NCBI GenBank assembly: GCA_943332745.1
Contig: CALQQQ010000054.1
Span: 1-7,458 of the forward strand
DNA length: 7,458 nt
Direction of reading: 5' to 3'
DNA from: Opitutus sp. GAS368
Lineage (GTDB): Bacteria; Verrucomicrobiota; Verrucomicrobiae; Opitutales; UBA953
Part shown: positions 1 through 5,890 of the stretch, piece after piece
Layout: the number at the start of each line of letters is the position of its first letter
How positions within the stretch are numbered: position 1 is the stretch's first letter
Made by a program: the position numbers and the translations under genes
The notes under the pieces: model-generated
What the model was told of the DNA's origin: nothing
The model's input: only the letters and a program-made list of their open reading frames with translations
The model's database searches: none

Positions 1-114
1 ACCGACCCGTCCGAAAAAAGGGAAGTATCTGCGAGCCACCAGGAGTTGACCAAGACTTTGGTCGAGCGATGGGAAGCGTGGAGCAAGACGCAGGCCGAAC
101 CGCTCTGGCGTTAA
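1..114 (+). CDS. C-terminal end of a probable secreted sulfatase (5' truncated)
   Basis: The reading frame is open from the first base and ends at TAA (112-114), giving 37 residues that begin TDPSEKREVS and end EPLWR. The DPSE motif near the start matches the ADPSEAKNLA stretch near the end of the complete sulfatase downstream, where it belongs to the 'YDLxxDPSExxNL' segment of the C-terminal subdomain of family S1 sulfatases. The tail, with two Trp in WEAWS and a closing P-L-W, is the kind of ending common in sulfatases of PVC bacteria. The gap to the next start is 45 bp on the same strand, which fits a tandem sulfatase pair or operon. No catalytic region lies inside the window, so the family call rests on a short tail. 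That the frame is coding is fairly sure; that it is a sulfatase is likely but not certain. Confidence 0.6.
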   Translation, partial: TDPSEKREVSASHQELTKTLVERWEAWSKTQAEPLWR

Positions 115-159
115 GCCTTTTGACAACTTGGAACGCCGGGGTAAGCCTTAAGCCACCCC

Positions 160-1494
160 ATGCGTTACGCCCTGCTTATTTCTTGGCTTTGCTTCAGCCT
201 ATGCGCCCAGGCAGCCAAGCAGCCCGACATCGTCTTCTTCCTGATCGATGACCTGGGCTACGCCGATTGTGGCTTCAACGGCGGCAAAGAGATCAAGACG
301 CCGAATATCGACCGTCTCGCCCAGAGCGGCGCGATCATCGAGAACCACTACGTCCAGCCGGTCTGCTCGCCGACCCGCTCCACGCTGCTGACCGGTCGCT
401 ACCCGACGCACACTGGCGTCTACACGATCGTCTCGCCGGGGGGTGGCTGGGGTCTGCCGCTCGCCGAACGTACGCTGGCCGATGCCCTACGCTCGGCCGG
501 CTATCGCACCGCGCTCACGGGGAAGTGGCACCTCGGTGAATTCGAGAAAGCTTACCAGCCCAACGCCCGCGGGTTCGATCACCAGTATGGCCACTTCTTC
601 GGGATGCTCGATTACTTCACCCATGAACGGATGAACAAACTCGACTGGTATCGCAACGGGGCGCCGCTCAATGAAGAAGGTTACACGACGCACCTGATCG
701 CTCAGGAAGCCTGCAAGGTCATCGCGACAGGAGATCAATCCAAACCCCTTTTCCTCTACGTGCCCTTCAACGGTGTCCACAGCCCATTCCAAGTCCCGGA
801 CTCCTACCTGAAACCCTATGCTCACTTGAAAGGCAATCGCCAGAAGCTCGCCGGCATGCTCGCCGCGGTCGATGAAGCCATCGGCCAGATCGAAGCGGCG
901 CTCAAGCAGGCCGGCCGCCTGGAGAATACGCTCATCGTCTTCTCCAGCGACAACGGCGGCCCGTCGCCGGGCGACAACACCCCGCTCCGTGACTTCAAAG
1001 GCTCGATCTTCGAGGGCGGCACCCGCGCCGCGGCCTTCGCCATGTGGCCGGGCCGCATTCCGGCCGGACAGCGCATCCGCCAACCGATGCACATGGTCGA
1101 CTGGTATCCGACCCTTATCAAGCAGGCCGGCGGCTCCCTCGATCAGAAACTACCGGTCGACGGACTCGACGTCTGGCCGATGCTGACGAAGGGCGCCGCC
1201 TCTCCGCACGATGCGATCCTCTCCGTCTCCACCCAAGGCCCCTCCCGCGCCGCAGTCCGGATGGGCGACTGGAAACTGATCGTCGACGGCGGCGCCGCCG
1301 ACGTCGCGCCGACCGGAAAGAAGAGAGGCGAGAAGGCCGCCAGAAAATACGAGGCAGTGGCGTTGTATGACCTATCCGCCGATCCCTCCGAAGCCAAGAA
1401 CCTCGCCGACGCTCAGCCCGAACGCGTCAAAGCCATGCGCACGCGTCTCGCCGAACTGCTCAAGGACGCCGTGTCCTCTGCGCTGAAGAAGTAA
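160..1494 (+). CDS. Secreted arylsulfatase B-like sulfatase (family S1, formylglycine-dependent)
   Basis: A 444-residue sulfatase that should hydrolyse sulfate esters, probably on a glycan, outside the cytoplasm. Residues 1-18 form a Sec signal peptide with likely cleavage after CAQA. D30-D31 (LIDDLGY) are calcium ligands. The signature C69-S-P-T-R73, followed by LLTGRYPTHTG, holds the cysteine that is converted to formylglycine. K122 and H124 lie in GKWHLG, H207 in NGVHSPFQVP, D264-N265 in SSDNGGP and K280 in DFKGSIFEGGTR, so every expected active-site position is present. The stretches LDYFTHER and SPFQVPDSYLKPY resemble human arylsulfatase B more than other sulfatases, suggesting an N-acetylgalactosamine-4-sulfatase-like fold; the actual substrate cannot be read from sequence. 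Activity needs a formylglycine-generating or anaerobic maturase, not seen here. The start is chosen for the signal peptide; no Shine-Dalgarno precedes it. A Lys-rich patch (about 385-395) interrupts the C-terminal subdomain. Confidence 0.95.
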   Translation: MRYALLISWLCFSLCAQAAKQPDIVFFLIDDLGYADCGFNGGKEIKTPNIDRLAQSGAIIENHYVQPVCSPTRSTLLTGRYPTHTGVYTIVSPGGGWGLPLAERTLADALRSAGYRTALTGKWHLGEFEKAYQPNARGFDHQYGHFFGMLDYFTHERMNKLDWYRNGAPLNEEGYTTHLIAQEACKVIATGDQSKPLFLYVPFNGVHSPFQVPDSYLKPYAHLKGNRQKLAGMLAAVDEAIGQIEAALKQAGRLENTLIVFSSDNGGPSPGDNTPLRDFKGSIFEGGTRAAAFAMWPGRIPAGQRIRQPMHMVDWYPTLIKQAGGSLDQKLPVDGLDVWPMLTKGAASPHDAILSVSTQGPSRAAVRMGDWKLIVDGGAADVAPTGKKRGEKAARKYEAVALYDLSADPSEAKNLADAQPERVKAMRTRLAELLKDAVSSALKK

Positions 1495-1497
1495 GCC

Positions 1498-2610
1498 CTA
1501 CTTACCTGCCTTAGCCTGCTCACGGGCAAGGCCGTCAAGATAAGCGAAGTCCGGACGAGGCATATCCATCTTCCGGGCGAGCCAAAGATAAGCCGACTTC
1601 AGAGCATCACGGGAAGGCTGGTGACCGGTGTGATGATCGAACATCTCGACGGCGTCATCCTTGCCATAGAGCACGTGCACCTTACGCGCCGCCTCCAAAA
1701 TCGGCCCGCTGGCAGCCTGGCTGTCGTATTGTCCGGCAATGAGGAAGAAGGACGTCGGTGCGGCGCAAGCCAGCAGCTGCTCATGCGACAGCCCGTCGGC
1801 CCGCATTGCCTTGAGCTTGGCGCCGAAATACCAGGCGTCGCCCCAATTGGTCGAATTCCACGCGATGCCGAAATCGCTCGCGATGACGGCCTTGAAGCGC
1901 GGATCCAGACAGCCCGCATAGAAGGCCATCTTGCCGCCGAGCGAATGACCCATGACTGCGATTCGCTCAGGATCGACGCTTGCGCATCCACGCAAGACAT
2001 CGGCCGCGAGCCGGGTGTCATGGGTCAGCTTACCCATGCCCGTCCACTGCGGATGCAGCTTCGCAAGTTTCGCGGCGGCATCGCGCCAGACGCCCAAGCC
2101 ACCCTTGCTCGCAGCCTGCTCGGCCGGGGTGAGGAGATTGAAGGGATAGGCCTCGACCGCGGCGACGACGTAACCCTGCTGGACGAGATGCAATCCAAAG
2201 AAAGCCGTGTTCCGGTCGGGGGCGAGCTTCGCCTTGGTCTTGAGATCGTAACCACACATCCGATCAGGATCGTAAAACGGCACCACGACACCCGCAGTCT
2301 TACCTTTAAGATGAGGCGGCACCATCAGCAGGATGCGTTGCCAAGTCTCCGGCCCGGTGCGCTGGCGCATCAAGATCCCCTTGAATTCCGGCGTAAAGAA
2401 CGTCTCCACGATTTCCGCCTGAGCGGGCCCGACCCCTTGGGGGTCAGCCTTTCCAGCCGAACCGAGCGCCTGCTCCCATCGGGCCAGCAGCCCCTCCCTC
2501 TTCGCTTTCCAATCACCCAGCCCTTCACCCGGAGCCAACAAGGGCTTCAAAGTCTCGGCAGCCGCGAGGTGCGAAACCAATAGAATGAAAATGAAGGTAA
2601 TGGGGCGCAC
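1498..2610 (-). CDS. Secreted alpha/beta hydrolase, dienelactone-hydrolase / Abhydrolase_7-like, probable carbohydrate esterase
   Basis: A 370-residue exported alpha/beta hydrolase, probably a carboxyl-ester hydrolase such as an acetyl esterase. Residues 1-18 form a Sec signal peptide (cleavage near LAAA). Nucleophile S223 sits in GHSLGG. D296 (AGQYDS) or D318/D319 (YGKDDA) could be the acid, and H330 in the DHHTGHQPS segment is the best catalytic His. The segment after the nucleophile, KAVIASDFGIAWNSTNW, is typical of a group of large secreted dienelactone-hydrolase-like proteins that includes acetyl xylan esterases; the substrate is not determined. The start is GTG (2608-2610 on the minus strand), with an in-frame TAG immediately upstream, so no longer protein is possible. 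The next internal Met is residue 81, which would remove the signal peptide. No Shine-Dalgarno is seen. It converges on the sulfatase with 3 bp between stops, and is divergent from the cytochrome gene, so it has its own promoter. Confidence 0.88.
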   Translation of the reverse strand: MRPITFIFILLVSHLAAAETLKPLLAPGEGLGDWKAKREGLLARWEQALGSAGKADPQGVGPAQAEIVETFFTPEFKGILMRQRTGPETWQRILLMVPPHLKGKTAGVVVPFYDPDRMCGYDLKTKAKLAPDRNTAFFGLHLVQQGYVVAAVEAYPFNLLTPAEQAASKGGLGVWRDAAAKLAKLHPQWTGMGKLTHDTRLAADVLRGCASVDPERIAVMGHSLGGKMAFYAGCLDPRFKAVIASDFGIAWNSTNWGDAWYFGAKLKAMRADGLSHEQLLACAAPTSFFLIAGQYDSQAASGPILEAARKVHVLYGKDDAVEMFDHHTGHQPSRDALKSAYLWLARKMDMPRPDFAYLDGLAREQAKAGK

Positions 2611-2619
2611 CTAAGAGCA

Positions 2620-2647
2620 GATATATTCAGCTTTAGGGATGTCGCAA
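2620..2647 (-). promoter_or_regulatory. Candidate promoter for the alpha/beta hydrolase
   Basis: Read on the minus strand, TTGCGA (2647-2642) and TATATC (2625-2620) are separated by 16 bases, resembling a sigma-70 promoter. Each box deviates from consensus at two positions. A start of transcription about 7 bases beyond the -10 box would fall within a few bases of the GTG start codon, giving a nearly leaderless mRNA, which would fit the absence of a Shine-Dalgarno sequence. The rest of the 138-bp divergent spacer (2611-2748) must also hold the promoter of the plus-strand cytochrome gene. The best I can see there is TTGCTC (2674-2679) with weak downstream AT-rich boxes, too poor to annotate. 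No clear operator was found. Confidence 0.3.
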
Positions 2648-2748
2648 CCGTGAACAAAAAACCCTACGCCAAATTGCTCGCAACCCCGGGCGGTCTTTAC
2701 TGTCTTATTCTTATCCGGACGCACCCCGCCCGGTGCCCCCTCAGCCCC

Positions 2749-5700
2749 ATGCTCCGTCTTTCCTCCGTTACGCTGCTCGCGCTCGTCGCCACGCGTCTCC
2801 TCGCCGTCGACTTCAACCAAGAAGTCCGCCCGATCCTCGCCCAGCATTGTTTCGCCTGCCACGGGATGGATGACCATTCACGCAAAGCCAAGCTACGCCT
2901 CGATCTCCCAGAATCCGCCCACGGCAAGGGCAAGTCGGGCGAGATCGCCATCGTCGCCGGTCAGCCGGACAAAAGCGAAGTCGTCCGTCGTATCTTCTCT
3001 CACGACAAAGACGAACTCATGCCGCCGCCGGAATCGAAGAAGCCGATGTCGGACAAGGAAAAGTCCGTGCTCCGCGCTTGGATTGCCGAAGGCGGCAAGT
3101 ATCAGGCTCACTGGGCGTTCTCCGTGCCGAAGCAGGCACCCCTGCCGCAGAGCGGCGTTCATCCTATCGATGCTTTTGTCCGCGCTCGCCTCGACAAGGC
3201 CGGCCTAAAGCCTTCGCCCGAAGCCGACCGCTACGTGCTCGCGCGCCGCGTCAGCCTCGATCTCACGGGAGTCCCGCCCACGCCCGAAGAAGCTGACGCC
3301 TTCGCGAACGATAAATCTCCAGACGCCTACGAGAAGCTCGTCGACCGCCTGCTGGCTTCGCCCCGCTATGGCGAACGCTGGGCCCGCCGCTGGCTCGACC
3401 TCGCCCGCTATGCCGACACCAACGGCTTCGAGAAGGACCGCACCCGCTCCATCTGGCCCTATCGCGACTGGGTCGTGAAAGCCCTCAACGCCGATCTCTC
3501 TTACGACCAGTTCAGCATTAAGCAACTCGCCGGCGACCTCCTGCCCGGCGCCACGCCCGATGACCTGATCGCCACCGGCTTCCACCGTAACACGATGCTC
3601 AACGAAGAAGGCGGCGCCGACCCGAACGAATACCGCTTCTACGCCATGGTCGATCGCGTCGGCGCGACCGGCGCCACCTGGATGGGCCTCACGCTCAACT
3701 GCGCCCATTGCCATACGCACAAGTATGACCCGGTCCTGCACACTGATTACTATTCGGTGATGGCGCTGCTCAATAACGCCGATGAGCCGACCTACCATAT
3801 CCCGCCGGCCGACCTCGCGCTGCGCCAAGCCGATCACGCCAAGAAGATCCGGGCGGCGGAGGATTCTCTCGAAGGCAAGTTCCCCGGAGGCGCCGCGGCC
3901 GTCGAGAAAAGTTTCGGCGAGTGGCTGAACACCGAAAGCCAGCGCGCGGCGAAATGGGAGACTCTCCGCCCGAGCAAGCTGAAGACCACGATGCCCACTC
4001 TCGATGTGCAGCCTGACGGCTTCATCCTCGGCGGCGGCGATATCACAAAGAGCGACGTCTATGACCTCGCCTTCGACCGCGCCATCAAGGGCGCCGTCGC
4101 CATCCGCATCGAGATCGCACCCCACCCTTCGCTACCCAATGACGGCCCCGGACTCACCCATTATGAAGGCCCCCTCGGTGGCTTCTTCCTCAGCGAGCTC
4201 CAAGCCTGGCAAGGCGACCGCCGACTGACGTTGGACGACGCCACCGCGACCAATGACGAAGAAGAGGACCGCATCAGCGATGCTGCCGCCGGCACGAAGC
4301 CTGCCGCCAAGACGCCGGCCAAGGCCGCGGCCAAAGGAAAGGCCGCCAAGAAAGTCGCCACCAATCGCAAGAAGAACAACGCCTCCGCCGCACTCGACGG
4401 CGAGATGTCGAGCGGATGGCAGGTGCTCGGCGGACTCGGCCAAAACCATACCGCGGTCTTCCATTTCGATAAACCCACCGACCTCTCGGCCGGCTGGGCT
4501 CTCAAGATGCTGTTTGAAAAGCATTATGCCTGCCCGGTCGGACATTTCCGCGTCTCCGTCACGACCGATCCGCAGGCCACCGCCACCGGACATCCCGCCG
4601 AGATTGAAGCGATGCTCGCTGGTGCCGCACCCCGGGACCAAGCCAAGCTCCGCCAGCGCTTCCTCGAAACCGCCCCCGAATTGGCCGTCCCCGCCAAGGC
4701 CCTCGCCAACCTGCGTAAACAGATCCCGCGCGGCCAGGCCACGCTCGTGATGCGCGAACGCCCTGCTGCCCACCCGCGTTCTACCTTCCTCCACCACCGC
4801 GGTGAATACCTCAGCCCCAAGCAAGCAGTCCCGCCCGCCGTCCCTGCCTTCCTCCCCGCCCTCCCAAAGGACGCCCCAGCCAACCGCCTGACGTTCGCCC
4901 GCTGGCTCTTCGCTCCGGAGAACCCGCTCACCGCGCGCGTCGCGGTCAATCGCCAGTGGCAGGCCTTCTTTGGAAATGGCTTCGTGCGCTTACTCGAAGA
5001 CTTCGGCTACCAGAGCCAGCCACCCACGCACCCTGAGCTACTCGATTGGCTCGCCGTCGATTTCGTGAAGTCCGGCTGGTCGATGAAGAAACTCCATCGC
5101 CTCATCGTCACCAGCGGCACGTATCGCCAGTCCTCCATCGTCACCCGTGAACTCGCCGAGAAGGATCGCGAGAATCTCCTGCTCGCCCGCGGCAGCCGCT
5201 TCCGCCTCGACTCGGAACTCGTCCGTGACGGCGCCCTGAGCGCCGCCGGCCTGCTCTCCTCCAAGATGGGCGGCCCGGGCGTCTTCCCCCCTCAGCCCGC
5301 CAGTGTGACCACCGAAGGCACCTATGGCGGTATCAACTGGAAACCCAGCGAAGGCGAGGACCGCACCCGCCGTTCGCTCTATACCTTCATCAAGCGCACG
5401 GCACCGTTCGCGATGTCGACCACCTTCGACGGACCGACCGGCGAAGCCTGCATCGCCCGCCGCGACGTCTCCAACAGCCCGCTCCAGGCCCTCACATTAC
5501 TCAATGACGAGATGTTCATGGAAGCCGCACGCGCCCTCGGGGCCAAAGCCATGGCCACCGCTCCGGATGATGAAGCGCGTATCACCTTCGTGCTCCGCCG
5601 CTGCGTCACCCGCCCTCCGGCCGCCGACGAACTTACGACCATGAAGGCCTTCGTCGCCGCCCAGCGCGCCCGCAAGGTCGCCGATAAGGACATCTGGACG

Positions 5701-5751
5701 GCCGTCGCCCGCGCCGCCCTGAATCTCGACGAAAGTATCGTGCATCCGTGA
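2749..5751 (+). CDS. PSCyt1-DUF1549-DUF1553 protein (planctomycete-type cytochrome c domain protein)
   Basis: A 1000-residue exported protein of the PVC family that joins a c-type cytochrome-like domain to DUF1549 and DUF1553. Residues 1-19 form a Sec signal peptide. PSCyt1 spans about 22-110, with C34-x-x-C37-H38 (HCFACHG), the RKAKLRLD motif and M91 in LMPPP as a possible axial heme ligand. DUF1549 spans about 138-350, with the conserved RVSLDLTGVPPTPEE stretch, ERWARRWLDLARYADTNG and a second C318-x-x-C321-H322 in CAHCHTHKYDP. The middle (about 440-620) resembles a discoidin-like domain (ALDGEMSSGW) carrying a Lys/Ala-rich insertion. DUF1553 covers about 713-970 (NPLTARVAVNRQW, HPELLDWLA, SGTYRQSS). 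An in-frame GTG at 2650 would add 33 residues and bury the signal peptide, so the ATG at 2749 is preferred. Such proteins are usually encoded next to a DUF1501 gene, as here; a redox step on polysaccharide-derived substrates is often suggested but unproven. Confidence 0.94.
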   Translation: MLRLSSVTLLALVATRLLAVDFNQEVRPILAQHCFACHGMDDHSRKAKLRLDLPESAHGKGKSGEIAIVAGQPDKSEVVRRIFSHDKDELMPPPESKKPMSDKEKSVLRAWIAEGGKYQAHWAFSVPKQAPLPQSGVHPIDAFVRARLDKAGLKPSPEADRYVLARRVSLDLTGVPPTPEEADAFANDKSPDAYEKLVDRLLASPRYGERWARRWLDLARYADTNGFEKDRTRSIWPYRDWVVKALNADLSYDQFSIKQLAGDLLPGATPDDLIATGFHRNTMLNEEGGADPNEYRFYAMVDRVGATGATWMGLTLNCAHCHTHKYDPVLHTDYYSVMALLNNADEPTYHIPPADLALRQADHAKKIRAAEDSLEGKFPGGAAAVEKSFGEWLNTESQRAAKWETLRPSKLKTTMPTLDVQPDGFILGGGDITKSDVYDLAFDRAIKGAVAIRIEIAPHPSLPNDGPGLTHYEGPLGGFFLSELQAWQGDRRLTLDDATATNDEEEDRISDAAAGTKPAAKTPAKAAAKGKAAKKVATNRKKNNASAALDGEMSSGWQVLGGLGQNHTAVFHFDKPTDLSAGWALKMLFEKHYACPVGHFRVSVTTDPQATATGHPAEIEAMLAGAAPRDQAKLRQRFLETAPELAVPAKALANLRKQIPRGQATLVMRERPAAHPRSTFLHHRGEYLSPKQAVPPAVPAFLPALPKDAPANRLTFARWLFAPENPLTARVAVNRQWQAFFGNGFVRLLEDFGYQSQPPTHPELLDWLAVDFVKSGWSMKKLHRLIVTSGTYRQSSIVTRELAEKDRENLLLARGSRFRLDSELVRDGALSAAGLLSSKMGGPGVFPPQPASVTTEGTYGGINWKPSEGEDRTRRSLYTFIKRTAPFAMSTTFDGPTGEACIARRDVSNSPLQALTLLNDEMFMEAARALGAKAMATAPDDEARITFVLRRCVTRPPAADELTTMKAFVAAQRARKVADKDIWTAVARAALNLDESIVHP
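4279..4380 (+). other. Lys/Ala-rich, histone H1-like low-complexity insertion inside the cytochrome protein
   Basis: Codons 511-544 of the PSCyt1-DUF1549-DUF1553 gene encode a stretch made almost wholly of Ala, Lys, Pro, Gly and Thr (units such as KPAAK, TPAK, AAAKGK and AAKK, then RKKN). It has nine Lys and one Arg and no acidic residue after its first position. An acidic segment (about 501-511, with DEEED) comes just before it, so the whole is a charge-segregated linker. It separates two parts that read like one discoidin-like domain: a strand ending near LSELQAWQGDRR and the ALDGEMSSGW motif. The reading frame is intact and GC content is like the surroundings, so it is not a frameshift artefact. 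Confidence 0.6.
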
Positions 5752-5764
5752 GCATCTTAGATGC
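5752..5764 (+). other. Short palindrome right after the cytochrome gene stop
   Basis: GCATC-TTA-GATGC begins on the base after the TGA stop (5749-5751) and can form a 5-bp stem with a 3-base loop. No T-run follows on the plus strand, so it is a poor intrinsic terminator. It may only be a weak mRNA 3'-end structure. Confidence 0.3.
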
Positions 5765-5767
5765 AAT

Positions 5768-5871
5768 GTTCGTAGTTCTTTGTTCTTCGTTCTTAGCCTA
5801 GCTAACACATCCAAAAATCCCACTCAATCCCCTAGCCCTTGTTTCTTAACCAAGAACTAAGAATCAAGAAC
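5768..5871. repeat. Inverted array of 7-bp GTTCTTN units between the cytochrome and DUF1501 genes
   Basis: The left arm reads, in steps of 7: GTTCGTA, GTTCTTT, GTTCTTC, GTTCTTA (5768-5795). The right arm holds the reverse complement of the same unit: CAAGAAC, TAAGAAT, CAAGAAC (5851-5871), preceded by a degenerate TCTTAAC (5844-5850). Pairing 5775-5795 with 5851-5871 gives a 21-bp stem with mismatches only at every seventh position plus one G-T pair, around a 55-base loop. The 9-mer CTTAGCCTA also occurs twice in the same orientation (5792-5800 and 5871-5879). The gap of 139 bp contains no gene. It could be a dispersed intergenic repeat, an mRNA stability or attenuation element between the two genes, or a protein-binding array. 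Nothing here decides between these. Confidence 0.65.
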
Positions 5872-5890
5872 TTAGCCTACTTTAAAAGTT

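Noticed and set aside
120..148. Perfect TTGACA (120-125) between the two sulfatase genes as a promoter
   Set aside because: No acceptable -10 box lies 15-19 bases downstream (the region reads GTAAGCCTTA), so it is more likely chance in an intra-operon gap.
69..251. 60-codon open frame overlapping the end of the first gene and the start of the sulfatase
   Set aside because: It overlaps both supported frames, shows no family features and its C-terminal part is the sulfatase signal-peptide region read in another frame.
1300..1360. Lys-rich patch in the sulfatase C-terminal part as a frameshift or foreign insertion
   Set aside because: The frame continues into the expected YDLSADPSE segment on both sides with consistent family features, so it is a normal surface loop variation.
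1621..2583. Long plus-strand open frame (320 codons) opposite the alpha/beta hydrolase
   Set aside because: Its translation has no recognisable domain and an Arg/His-rich composition typical of a GC-rich shadow frame, while the minus-strand frame has a signal peptide and a GHSLGG nucleophile.
2650..2748. Upstream GTG start adding 33 residues to the cytochrome protein
   Set aside because: The added residues carry no signal and would place the clear Sec signal peptide (starting at 2749) internally; the spacer is also needed for divergent promoters.
3205..4824. Two long minus-strand open frames (3205-4125 and 4132-4824) opposite the cytochrome gene
   Set aside because: They lie wholly within the well-supported PSCyt1-DUF1549-DUF1553 gene and read as complementary-strand shadows of its GC-rich codons; no motif or start signal supports them.
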